Positions 34,539-45,637 of a DNA stretch of 64,000 bases are shown here, piece after piece (positions within the stretch are counted from its first letter, which is position 1; each line of letters begins with the position of its first letter). Source of the DNA: Hypomesus transpacificus (taxonomy: Eukaryota; Chordata; Actinopteri; Osmeriformes; Osmeridae); contig NC_061062.1 in the NCBI RefSeq assembly GCF_021917145.1, forward strand, positions 12,346,282 through 12,410,281. Direction: 5' to 3'. Position numbers and translations under genes: made by a program. Below the pieces are notes generated by a model. That model did no database searches. It was not told where the DNA came from and saw only the letters and a program-made list of their open reading frames with translations.

Positions 34539-36199
34539 CAGTGCCCTCCAAAAGTATTGGAACAGTGAGGCCAATTCCTTTATTTTTGCTGTAGACTGAA
34601 AACATTTGGGCTTGACATCAAACGATGAATGTGAAACCAGAGATCAACGTTTCAGCTTTTATTTCCAGGTATTTACATCAGGATCTGATGCACAAATTAG
34701 AAAATATCACCTTTTTGTTCGAACCCACCCATTTGTCACGTGAGCAAAAGTATTGGAACATATGACTGACAGGTGTGTTTTGTTGCCCAGGTGTGTCCTA
34801 TTACATACATTATTCAATCAATAAATACCACTGAATGTCTACACTCAGGTTCAGATTGGGTAAGATAGGTTTTGTCTATGCAGACTGTATTCAGAGGTGA
34901 AAACAACATGAAAACCGGAGCGCTGTCTTTGGGTGAAAAACAAGCAATTGTGAGTCTTAGAGAAGATGGAAAATCAATCAGAGCCATTGCAGAAACATTG
35001 GCCATAGCCAGTACAACCATTTGGAATGTCCTGAAGAAGAAGAAAACTACTGGTGTACTAAGTAACAGATGTCGAACAGGTAGACCAAGGAAAACATCAG
35101 CAGTTGATGACAGAAACATTGTGAGAGCTGTAAAGAAAGACCCTAAAACAACTGTTAGTGAGATCAGCAACAACCTCCAGATGGCAGGAGTGAAGGTATC
35201 ACTATCTACTGTTCGCAGAAGACTTCATGAACAAAAGTACAAGGGCTACACCAGAAGATGCAAACCACTCATTAGCAAGAAGAATAGGAAGGCCAGGCTG
35301 GAATTTGCCAAAAAGTACAGAGATGAACCTCAAAAATTCTGGGACAAAGTTTTATGGACTGATGAGACAAAGATTAACTTTTACCAAAGTGATGGAAAGG
35401 CTAAAGTTTGGAGAAAGAAAGGAACTGCTCATGATCCCAAACACACAAGCTCATCTGTGAAACACGGTGGAGGTAATGTCATGGCTTGGGCTTGCATGGC
35501 TTCTTCTAGGACGGGCTCATTAATCTTCATTGAGGATGTAACACATGATGGCAGCAGCAAAATGAACTCGGAAGTCTACAGAAACATTTTGTCTGCCAAT
35601 TTAAGGAAAGATGCAACCAAACTGATTGGCAGAGCCTTCATCATGCAGCAAGATAACGACCCAAAACACACTGCCAAAACAACAAAGGAGTTCATCAGGG
35701 GCAAGAAATGGAAGGTATTAGACTGGCCAAGTCAATCTCCAGACTTAAACCCTATAGAGCATGCATTTTACCTGCTTAAGAGGAGACTGAAGGGAGGAAC
35801 CCCACAAAACAAACAACAACTGAAAGAGGCTGCAGTGAAAGCCTGGGAAAGCATCAAAAAGAAAGAATGCAAAAGTTTGGTGACGTCAATGGGTCACAGA
35901 CTTGCTGCAGTTATTGAAAGCAAAGGATTTGCAACTAAATATTAAGCCTTATTCACTTAAATATGTTTTAAGTATATCTGTTCCAATACTTTTGCTCACA
36001 TGACAAATGGGTGGATTCAAACAAAATGTGATATTTTCTTAGTTGTGCATCAGATCCTGATGTAAATACCTGGAAATAAAAGCTGAAACGTTGATCTCTG
36101 GTCTCACGTTCATTATTTGATGTCAAGCCCAAATGTTTTCAGTCTACAGCAAAAATAAAGGAATTCGCCTCACTGTTCCAATACTTTTGGAGGGCACTG
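34539..36199 (+). mobile_element. Tc1/mariner transposon with long inverted repeats
   Basis: The 1,661-bp element is bounded by TA dinucleotides (34537-34538 and 36200-36201), with termini CAGTGCCCTCC and GGAGGGCACTG. The terminal inverted repeats are about 222 bp (34539-34760 and 35979-36199) and differ at about a dozen positions (roughly 95% identical by eye). Each repeat carries AAAAGTATTGGAACA twice, near its outer and inner ends: the IR/DR arrangement of fish Tc1-like elements in which the transposase binds two sites per end. It encloses one uninterrupted transposase frame and lies about 100 bp right of the assembly gap, inside the proposed first intron of luzp1. Confidence 0.97.
34908..35945 (+). 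CDS. Tc1-like DDE transposase, intact frame
   Basis: The 345-aa frame (from Met at 34908; an in-frame ATG at 34878 would add 10 aa) has the usual length for Tc1 transposases. The N-terminus is a paired-type helix-turn-helix (SIRAIAETLAIASTTIWNVL), then a GRPRKTS linker (AT-hook-like GRPR) and a second HTH (TVSEISNNLQMAGVKVSLST) with Tc1-typical VRRRL. The catalytic triad is complete: Asp in WTDETKINF, Asp in QQDNDPKHT and Glu in SPDLNPIEH, with 34 residues between the second Asp and the Glu (DD34E). No stop or frameshift interrupts it. It would cut and paste the surrounding element at TA sites. Whether it still works cannot be judged from sequence alone; the residue after IEH is Ala-Phe rather than the common Leu-Trp. 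Confidence 0.95.
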   Translation: MKTGALSLGEKQAIVSLREDGKSIRAIAETLAIASTTIWNVLKKKKTTGVLSNRCRTGRPRKTSAVDDRNIVRAVKKDPKTTVSEISNNLQMAGVKVSLSTVRRRLHEQKYKGYTRRCKPLISKKNRKARLEFAKKYRDEPQKFWDKVLWTDETKINFYQSDGKAKVWRKKGTAHDPKHTSSSVKHGGGNVMAWACMASSRTGSLIFIEDVTHDGSSKMNSEVYRNILSANLRKDATKLIGRAFIMQQDNDPKHTAKTTKEFIRGKKWKVLDWPSQSPDLNPIEHAFYLLKRRLKGGTPQNKQQLKEAAVKAWESIKKKECKSLVTSMGHRLAAVIESKGFATKY

Positions 36200-39100
36200 T
36201 ATATATAGCATATTATATACACTCACTCACACTGCGCAAACTGTCTCACACACATACGTGTAGACACACCATATCACCTCTGTCTTCCCATCTGGAGAAC
36301 ATTCTCTCCTTTACCAACCCTTTCCCTCGTTTTCTCTCTCCTCACCACTTTTCCCTCTCCTGTTCTTTTTCCATGATTGTTCAAAGTTCTCTCATTTTAT
36401 GCTGCATTTAGTCTGAGTTTGGTTTAATATTATTCTTTTTCTTTCATATTCCTTTGAACCATCGTCCTGTCCCCAGAGATAGAGGTGCTTGTTTAATGTG
36501 GCTGTATACGCCCATACCAGGATATGTTAGGTATTTCCTGGTCTTAATAGATGTAGTTGGCCGCTGAGTTTGAGCTGGCCTGTGACATAATGGCCTGCCT
36601 TTGTCCTATCAGTGCAACAATGTAAAGTGCTGGAAGCTCCATTCTTGGACAATCTCAGCCCCAGCCTCCAGTTCTAGTCTAATCCCCACTCTCAGTCCTA
36701 TTTCCCTCTTCTGGAGAATCCAACCACAGCCCCTTTCCCTGTCCCAGCCCCTGGCCCAGCCTCCGTCCTGGCCCCTGTCCCAGCCTCTGTCCCAGCCTCC
36801 CAGCTCCCCAGGAAGACTGAACCCTACCAGACATGACTAGCTCAGTTCGGTTCTGTGGAACACCAGGCATGTGGATGATCCAACATTCTGGACATTCTCT
36901 TTTTTCACGTGGATGTATGAGTCCAGTTAAGCTGCTCTGGCCTCCCTCTACTCCTCTCCATTCCTCTCCTCTCCTCAGACCTCCCATGGATGACATGCAG
37001 GGTTCAGTGGCTACATCTACCTAGCATGCTGTGAGTTCACTGTGACTGTCTGTAGATGAGATGGAGGAATGGAAAAGAAAGAGGGGATGAAGAAAAGCAA
37101 GACAGATGGATTGGTGTAACCGGAGCAGGCCAAAGTGGGCAAGGTGTTTGTGTAGGTCTTGGCGGCCCCTCCCCACGGTGCCCTGTGTTTGACCAGGGAG
37201 GAAAGGGCCTACATCTGGAGGCATGTTTACCCCTGGCCTGGACCCTGCGTGTGGACTCTGGAGGACTGAGGTAGCACTGGGTTATCTTCCCCTCACACAG
37301 GCATCTGCTCTCTCAGTCATGCCAAGCACAATAGACCCTACCTTATAAGGAAGCAATACAGATCAATTGGCCATTCTCTCAGTCGTTGCGATGAATACCT
37401 CCACACACGTGGCTCTGGTTCTGTATTTGTTCAAGAGTGTGTGTGGATGTGTGTGTAAACATGCTCTTCCCACTCTTGACAGGTGTGTGTCACTAAGCCT
37501 GTCTATTCAGGGGAATATCGAGCTGGTTCTCACCGAGGAACAAGACAGCTCAGTAGATCAGGTTGTTCAGGTTTGAGGAGTATTGAAGCAGCGGTCTGCT
37601 GTGGCAGGCATATGTAATGTATGTGACAGCTCTGGACAACAGTCGACAACATTCCTCCTCACCTCTCCCTGCCGGAATGCAAATACAAGCAGGAGGAATG
37701 CAGTTTGCGGTTTAGGTGGCTGCAAATGAGAAATCGATTGGTGTTCTTTCCTTTTGTTGTGTTCTCCCTCTCCTCCCTCCCTCTGCCTGCCTCGTTCTCT
37801 CCATCTTCATCCTGTGCCGGTGTGGCGTGTTCTTCTCAGGGCATCCTGTTCAGCATGTTTGATTTGGGCATTCCTTTCCTTCGCTCGCAGACAAAACAAC
37901 CCGAGACCTCTACGAGCTACACACATGCGAACACACACACACCCACGCACACACACACACACCATGTCTGCTAATCACAGACAGGAAATGGGCTTCCATG
38001 CTAACTAGCTCTGGAGAAAAGAACTCAACATGTATTTTAAGGCCCTGAAATGTTGAGTTTAGGAAATTGAACATGATCTCCACCCCCCTCTTATTTTCTT
38101 CCTTTCTCCTGCTCTCTCGCCCTCTCTCTTCTCTACAATTCTTCATTCGGTACCCCTTGTTGCATTTCTGCATACATTTCTCTCTTTATCCTTACGGATA
38201 ACAACAGTTTCGCTCATGCCTTCAACAATTTTTGTTTAATCCTGTGTGTTAGAGAAGGGAGGCACTCGGTAACCTTATCGCTGTTTTTCTGTTGTCCTCA
38301 GCCTGATAAAAGTTTCAAACAAGACAAACATTCGGCTACATGCCGGAGTGATACACCAAACCTTAGACACACATGGGAGGCAGTGGGACTAGTTTATGTA
38401 TTCGTTAGTTTCAGTGTTTGACAAGTGTTATAAGATGTTCAGTGTAACTAGGTCGTCCTTCATGGCTAGACCCATTCTTGATGTATCTATGAAATATTAT
38501 CCACAGCTAAACTCCTCGGACGTGTGTTGTAGTGCAGAGTAATGGGTCTCATGTTCATCTGGCCATGTGAGTGTGCGTGCCCCAGGGTTGTGGTACGGCT
38601 GTGGGCATTCGGCCCTGCCAGGGCCACTTGTTAGTGGGCTGATGTTTGATGTTCAGATGACCGTTTTGGTTTTTGATGATTCCGACAAACCCACAGGAAA
38701 AGTGCCACTTCACAGTGTTTGTTCTCCGCTACGCCGATGAGTCACCGAATGTCATGCGAGCGAGGCAACAAGAGGAGGGGGAGTGAGCAGAAGAAGGAAG
38801 GAATGAGGGAGAGAGGGAGGAGTGCATGATGCTGTTCTCCTTCTTTATTTGGTTGTGAAACTGAGTGACTGTCTGGCCCTATGTGGTCACTGGCTGTCTC
38901 AGACGTTCGTACCCTGAGGAATGCCTCACAAACAGAGTGGATCTCTGCTGGGATGAAGGGAGGGTAGCAGGATGAGGGAGCCCTGATATAGCAGGTCAGG
39001 CACGGTGATGAACTAGAGCTGGTATCTCCTTTTCTCCAGGGCCTCTCAGTCTCATGTCCCATCCAGCACTCAGGAACAGGAAGGGGAGCAGGAGGAACTG

Positions 39101-39524
39101 AAGAGTTACACAAGCGGGGGCTGGAGGAGGAGGGGGAAGGGGAAGGGCGGGGGGTTGCAGGATGAGAGATTGGGGTGACCTGGAAACGATCCTCCTGTTA
39201 TATCAGACCTTAATTTGTCTGTCTGAAATCTGGTGTTCCCTGAGTGTCTCTGTCTGTCTTTCTCTCTCTCTCCCCGTCTCTCCCTCTCTTGTGGTCCAGC
39301 TGTCCTTACTCCACCAGTCTGCATATACCTGGCTTTGGGTTTCCAACTATAGATTTGGGACTTTTATCCCAATTCCCTCCCTCCCTCTCTCCCTACACAC
39401 ACACACACCCACAGTAGCGTGGACCAGATTTAGAGCATTCCATTACAGTAGCATTCCATATGTTTGGTTAAGCACAAAGAATCCTGCTTTAAGACTAGAT
39501 GTCTGGACTGGATTATTTGCAGTG

Positions 39525-39525
39525 C

Positions 39526-39588
<63 letters not shown>

Positions 39589-39690
39589 CCGTCTGCATGT
39601 AAACGAGTATGTAGGGTTGTGGGCACTGGGCATGTGTATGTAGGGTTGTGGGCACTGGGCATGTGTATGTAGGGTTGTGGGCATATGTAC
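39525..39690. repeat. GT microsatellite followed by a 29-bp tandem repeat
   Basis: GT units run from 39525 to 39588. Next, a unit containing TATGTAGGGTTGTGGGCACT recurs at 39608, 39637 and 39666, a 29-bp period with the third copy incomplete. Confidence 0.9.
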
Positions 39691-40153
39691 TATGTGGTTT
39701 CAGAGGAGTGTGTCTCAGAGTAGGGGTGTGTGTGTCTATGAGTAGAGTTGTTGGGTGAGTGTGTGTGTGTGTTGGGGAGTAGGTGAGCGAGAGAGGATGA
39801 GAGATGGCCTGGTCTGCATGGAAGCCTGTGGTATGGAGGGTGAGAGGGTGTCCCAGCCAGATACAGATGAATAGCGCTCTGTGTCGCTCCGCCAAAGCTG
39901 CTTGTCCTGTCATGCATGAGACTATTGCAGCGCAGCAGAATGTAGCACATATCTGACCAACTACTGTCAGCTCCACTCCGCCACCCAGTGTGTATGTGTG
40001 TTTGCGTGAATGCCTCAATCTACAGTGATGGTATTGTAAGCCAGGCTGCCTGAGGGTGAATGCCAGCGTGCTAAGCACAACAATAGTTAAAGGATGGTAT
40101 GACTGTGGATATTAAGACCGTGACTGGGCTGCCACTTGGACAGCTCATGCTAA

Positions 40154-40236
40154 CAAGTTCAAGTTCAACTTTATTTATATAGCACATTTACAAACAGCCA
40201 CAGGCTGGCCAAAGTGCTTCACAATGTGTTTGACAT
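40154..40236 (-). mobile_element. Dispersed repeat fragment (fish retroposon 3' end)
   Basis: CAAGTTCAAGTTCAACTTTA followed by TTTATATAGCACATTT and CCAAAGTGCTTCACAA is a phrase I recognise as a widespread teleost dispersed repeat. Its reverse complement matches the right end of the unit-B insert at 27336-27506. Confidence 0.5.
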
Positions 40237-40273
40237 TACACATACAGCTCATACTAACGTGTTATCTCTCTCT

Positions 40274-40314
40274 CCCCCCCCCCCCCCCCCCCCCCTCTCT
40301 CTCTCTCTCTCTCT
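40274..40314. repeat. 22-C run plus CT tract in a splice-acceptor position
   Basis: Twenty-two consecutive C (40274-40295) run into CT repeats that end in CTCTAG, forming an extreme polypyrimidine tract for the candidate exon that starts at 40317. Confidence 0.85.
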
Positions 40315-40316
40315 AG

Positions 40317-40397
40317 GCCTGTGGATGAGGTCCATTGAGAGACTGAAACCTGCTGTACCTGCTGGAAAAAAATAATAAGCCTCTGCTTTTTTATAAA
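40317..40397 (+). other. Candidate luzp1 5' UTR exon
   Basis: This 81-bp segment has a strong acceptor (CTCTCTCTCTAG|GCCTG) and a consensus donor (TATAAA|GTAAGT at 40398). It has no through-frame, and contains a 16-codon ATG...TAA mini-ORF (40325-40375). A non-coding exon upstream of the large luzp1 coding exon is expected, since that exon begins at a splice acceptor before the start codon. Assignment to luzp1 rests on strand, position and splice signals only. Confidence 0.45.
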
Positions 40398-41694
40398 GTA
40401 AGTCCAGTATATCTAGTAGATGTTAGTGACTGCTGTATCAGAACTGTGTGTAGGTGGGAGGTGGAGAAAGATGGAGGGAGGGAGAAGGGGGGAGGGGGGA
40501 GGCAGAGAGAGAAGTGGAGAGAGGGAGGGAGCGAGAGGCAGAGCAGGAGGAAAGAAGGGAGAGGGCTTTAAGCTATTGAGTGCCTGGGTCCAGCTGCCAG
40601 GCTGGAGGAGGAAGTGGACTGAGAATGTGAGGAAGGTTCTGGATTCCAGGGTCTTACCTCGGAACCCTTTGTGATCCAGCTTCCTGGTTGGCCAAGGGGC
40701 AGGGCCTGTGGAGGGTCAGGGCACTTTAGCCGGCGCCGTGTTTCCTTCCTTCCGTGTGTGTGTGTGTGTATGTTGCCGATGTGTAGGTGTGGAATCTACT
40801 GATTTGATGTGCTCTACTATGAGCGCGCACACACACACACACACACACACTGCTGTAGAGATGCCCTGAACCATCCACTCCCTGTGCTGTGTTCCCAGGC
40901 TGTCATTCCCAGCACAGCAATCAGAACTGATCAACCATGGTTGATAGTTCAGGGCATGTCTGGGCTGGCTGACTGACTGGTTGGCTGGCTGGCTGGCTGT
41001 TTGGTTGTCTGGCTTGTAGTCTGCTTGGCTGGTTTGCTGACTGGCTGGGAAGATTATCAGTCAGTTTTGATTGGCCATTGACTCATGCTGTAGTATCTAT
41101 CACATAGAAACTGGTCATGTCTGATTTATGACATTCATCCTGATGTTACAGAACGTTTTGTCAAAGTTTAGTGTCTCTTATCATTGTGTATGCACATGTT
41201 GTAGCATCTATCTTCAACCTTACTTTATGTTCCTTTAAACACCTCCATATCTTACGTGGGGAGGGTGAGGAGGTGGAAAAGGAGGAGATAGAGTGGTGAC
41301 GAACGAGGGTGGTTAGGTGAGTGAGAGGAGAGGCCGCTGTATGGAGAAGGGGGAGTGAGACTGGCTGAAGGTAAAGAGAATCGGGAGAGGGTAAGAGGGA
41401 CGGATGGAGGGAGGGGTGGAGCGGAAAGACAGGATGGGTTTTATGGTGGTCTGACGTCTGTTCCACAGGCAGCCACCATACGCATGTGTTCACCATAAAC
41501 ATGCCTCTTCTCACTCTCACTCCTTCCTCTGTCCTACCCATCCCCCTTCATCTCCTCTCCTTTATTCTCTCCCTCCATCCCTTTCACCTTCCATGCCTTC
41601 TCTCTCTCCCTCCCTCCCTCTCTCCCACTCTCTCTGCTGCATTCCTACTGCAGTGTTCCGGTCTGGCAAAACCCTGCTCAACATTCTGTGGGCT

Positions 41695-41788
41695 CGCTCT
41701 CGCTCTCTCGCTCTCTCGCTCTCTCGCTCTCTCCCTCTCTCCCTCTCTCTCTCTCGCTCTCGCTCTCTCGCTCTCTCGCTCTCGCTCT

Positions 41789-41842
<54 letters not shown>
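41695..41842. repeat. CTCTCG / CT microsatellite
   Basis: CTCTCGCTCTCG units grade into pure CT over the right third. Ser-Leu-Arg frames over it are artefacts. Confidence 0.9.
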
Positions 41843-41846
<4 letters not shown>

Positions 41847-42211
41847 CTTCCACTCACTTTCTCCATCTCTTCTGCTCTCTAGCTCCCTTTTCTCTCCCTC
41901 TCTCTCTAGCTCTCTCCTTTGTGGATGACTCCCTTGCTAATGCTTTCTAGTTCCTTACACACCCTCCACCCCCTTCCCTCCTCTCTCCCTCTTTGTCGCC
42001 TCTCTCCTGGGAGCAGGGAAGTGAAGATCTCTCAGTGTCGTGCAGCGGCCTGGGCAGGCTGTTCTGGCCAGGACTCTGGCTGGCACAGCCAGTCCACGCT
42101 GAGGGGGATGGCAGGCAGGCACACAGGCAGTTTGAATCTTGCCCGGGGGCCAACCGGTCTACAGGCTGGCCTCCTTGTCTATGACCTTGAAGTGTGTTGT
42201 CTAGCCCACCT

Positions 42212-42240
42212 CCCCCCCCCCCCCCCCCCCCCCCCCCCCC
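42212..42240. repeat. 29-base C homopolymer
   Basis: Twenty-nine uninterrupted C, followed by TGACTGACTGACTG. It is prone to length polymorphism and sequencing error. Confidence 0.95.
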
Positions 42241-43546
42241 TGACTGACTGACTGTCCGGGACGTGGTGTTGACCTCGAGCTGCTGTGCTGGCTCTGTGTG
42301 CCAGGGTGTCCCGCTCCCTCCTCGACGCTGGAGGTGCGTCTGTTCCACCTGGCAGAGGAGAGGGGGAGGGTCCGCCACGGTGCCCGCCTCACATGCTTTT
42401 GTTTGCGTGTGTGCATGCGTCTATGCGCGCATTAGTGTGTGTGCGTGGTCTGTGCGTGTGTGTGTGCGCCAGTGTGTGTGTGTGTGTGTGTGTGCGTCGG
42501 TGCGTGTGCACATAATGGAAGCAGTCAATCCCTAAGTGTCAGGGGGCCAGGCTGCAAATGGACCATCAATCATGTTGTTCCACCTACCTGATCAGTTCTC
42601 CAACCCCTCCTGGGATGGAGGGAGGGGGACGGAAGGAGGGAGGGAGGGAGGGGGATGGAGGGAGCCAAGAACGAGAGTAGAGGGGGGGTTTAAAGCAGGA
42701 GAACCTTGGAGGAGAGAGTGAGATGGAGAGGAGGAGAATGAATGGGTGATGACAGTATAGAAAAGGAAGGAAGAGAGCTGTGGGGGGAGGAGAGGATAAG
42801 AAAGGGAGAGGGGAGGTTAAGCTTCAAGGGGGAGGGGATGTGTATGAAGTGGAGGGTTCATTCTAATGAGATGGTTGAAGATGGATTACTCATGGGTAGC
42901 TACAGAGCAAAGTCTAGACCCTCAGACAGCATTTATGCTCCGGTAGGGCAGTTCACACCGTGTGGTGGTGGGTGAATGTGTGAATGATTGCTGGAAAATG
43001 AGAGGGAGAAAGAAAGAAAGAAAAGACAGAGAAGGAGGAAGTGTTTTTCTCCTGACATCCGTTCCTCTGTAAACAGTTTGTTTGCTGCCGGCCAAAGCAA
43101 ACAGCAGGTTGCCAGTTGGACTTGTACACAGACAGGACACTCTCTCTTTCTGTGTGTCTCTCTTTCACACACCCTCTCTCTCTCTTTGTTTCTTTCTTGT
43201 TCTTTGTTTCTTGTCCTCTCTTACTGTCCACCTCTCTCTCTATCTCTCTCGTTTCTCTCCCCCTCTCCCCCTCCCTCCCTCCCTAGTATCTCCAGTCTTA
43301 TCAAATCACTAAGTGACTCTCCTGGTTAGGTTATGTAACCAGGTAATAAGGACCATCATGTTGTTCACCCTACAGGCCCACCCTGTGTGTGCGTGTGTTC
43401 GTAAGTGACAGTGTGCATTCCCACCTGATCACGTCACCCTCGGCCGTTGGCCCCGCCCCTATCTCTCATCCATTCTTACCTCAGCCGGGGACAAGCTCAT
43501 TCAGCTGCTCAGGGCAAACATAGGCAGCCCCAGCTTATCTCCACAG

Positions 43547-43614
<68 letters not shown>

Positions 43615-43623
43615 CTCTGTCAG

Positions 43624-43659
<36 letters not shown>

Positions 43660-43675
43660 GCTGCCTGCCTGCCTG
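43547..43675. repeat. CCTG tetranucleotide array
   Basis: About 17 CCTG units (43547-43617), a short CTCTGTCAG interruption, then about a dozen more (43625-43675). This is the same unit type as the expandable CCTG repeat known from human CNBP, but in a different, intronic context. Confidence 0.92.
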
Positions 43676-43809
43676 CTCTGTCAGCCTTGTGGAGGGGCTC
43701 TGAAGAGGCCTGTTGGCTGCCTGTTTGTCCTGCCGGCGTGGTGGTGAGATTAATGAAGCAGGACAGGGAGAGGGAAGGTGTGGGATGGTGCGAGGGAGCA
43801 CAACTGTTC

Positions 43810-43845
<36 letters not shown>

Positions 43846-43999
43846 ATGGTGTGTGCTGATTGCACCTGGAAGGGGTGGTTCTGAGGCAGCTGTGTGTGTG
43901 TTATCAGACCTCCCAGGTGTGTGTGTGTGTATGTGTGAGCTCCTACTCATTGAGGCTATTACATAAGCACTATTCTCTGTCCGTAACTTCCTGGGGGTA

Positions 44000-44130
44000 G
44001 CTAGCGGAAGGGATGGGGGGAGGTAGGAAGGGATAGGGGAGGGAGGGATAGGGGAAGGAGGGAGGGAGGGATAGGGGAAGGAGGGAGGGAGGGATAGGGG
44101 AAGGAGGGAGGGGTGGGGGAAGGGAGGAGG
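44000..44130. repeat. Purine minisatellite (GGAGGGAGGGATAGGGGAA)n
   Basis: Four or so imperfect units of about 19-27 bp, purine-rich on the plus strand. Confidence 0.8.
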
Positions 44131-44411
44131 CTGCTATTGATGATGTCATTCCTATGGAGGTGGGGCCTTGACTCACAATGTCTCTATGCACTATGCTGTT
44201 TCACAACAGGACTTCCTATTGATCACACACACACACCCACGTATAACACAACACTCTGAAATCTACCATATAAGGCATGAAAGACCTAGGATCTTCCTGC
44301 AACCCTTACAACTGACCTACTGTAGTCTCCACCTACATAAGTGCATGTGATATTCTTATAGTCTTTTGAATAGGCTTGTCAACATTTCTGGTTTTGTATT
44401 ACTTGGGTGTG

Positions 44412-44454
<43 letters not shown>

Positions 44455-45587
44455 ACTGATGAGTGACATGAGTCTAGCAGTGTGGTGGTAGTGGTTTCAT
44501 AGTAAACCTGACCCCTGCCCTGTCAGCAGTGTGAACTAAGAGTCAGGCAAACTTCTCAGAAAGCCAGTTTCCGTGTAGGAGACGGGAAGCCTTGTGTTTA
44601 CAGTGGAAACAAAACAACAACCCTCTTTGTCAACTGTCTCCTGTTCCTCTTCTTACTTCTAACTTCATCTCCTGTCTACATTCCTAACCTCCCATCTCAT
44701 GTCCTCACTCCTAACCTCCCTTACTAACCTCCTCTCCTAACCCCTCTCTCCCTTGCCTGGTTCACCCTTCTCTCTCTTTCTTGAGGTCATCCCCGAGCGG
44801 ACGTAATTGGACAGGTGAAACACGTGCTTCTCTGGCCAGCTCTTACTGACCCAGGCAAGTCCGATCAGTGTTTTTTCTGAGGATGGGTGGAAGGAAGGTG
44901 GTATTGTAAGAGAATCCGCGCGTGTCCCCGTTCTGTGTGTCTGTGTGGGATGTTTACGGGACGCTGAGTAGCGATGCTCAAGTGTCTGTTTGTTTTACAG
45001 CCCAGTTCCCAAGAACAGACCACAGCTTGACCAGAATGGGTGCGAGCGCGCCGGCCGACATTCCAGACTGGGTTAGACAGAGACGGGGACAAATATTTTG
45101 ATTCGGGTTGAGAGGGTTGAAGGGGAAACGGCCGCCATTGTTGCGTCCCAGTCCCAGGAGGTGAGGCATAAACAAGGCCCTCCTGCGGGGATGCCCCCTC
45201 TCTCTCCACGGACAAGGCCCTGTCTCAATTCTCCAAAGATGCAGACTTCATCCTCCCCTCCCAAAGGCCATCTCTCAACTCAAATCATTGACGATGTGCC
45301 ATGCCTCTGGCTTCACCAAATCAGTGATTTGGAATGGAGAAGGGGAAAGGGATCTGTGGAGTATTGAAGGTCATCAACACATCCCATCTGACGGATTGAT
45401 AGTGATGGGCAGATGGCGGCCATTCTGGCTCTCCTGTTGCGCTTCCGTCTCCCTCACATGCAGGCAAGCTGCTGCGTCTGGCCTTCCGCAGGGACGGAGG
45501 ACGTGTCTGGGCTGTCTGAAGTTCACACATGTCACTCGAAAAACCTGCTCTGATGTTTGAGCTTCTCCAGGTCTATCTAGCTCTCCC

Positions 45588-45590
<3 letters not shown>

Positions 45591-45634
<44 letters not shown>
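45591..45634. repeat. GT microsatellite
   Basis: About 22 uninterrupted GT units. Confidence 0.95.

Positions 45635-45637
<3 letters not shown>

Larger units (their letters stand above)
36202..40316 (+). other. Probable luzp1 intron sequence, no exon seen
   Basis: Non-coding sequence right of the Tc1 element. It contains a CA tract (37937-37962), a GT array (39525-39588), a 29-bp triplicated repeat (39608-39690), a dispersed-repeat fragment (40154-40236) and a C run (40274-40295). Reading frames are short and unremarkable. Confidence 0.45.

Noticed and set aside
43447..43884. 145-aa frame over the CCTG array
   Set aside because: The Ala-Cys-Leu-Pro periodicity is a direct reading of CCTG repeats, with no conserved flanks.
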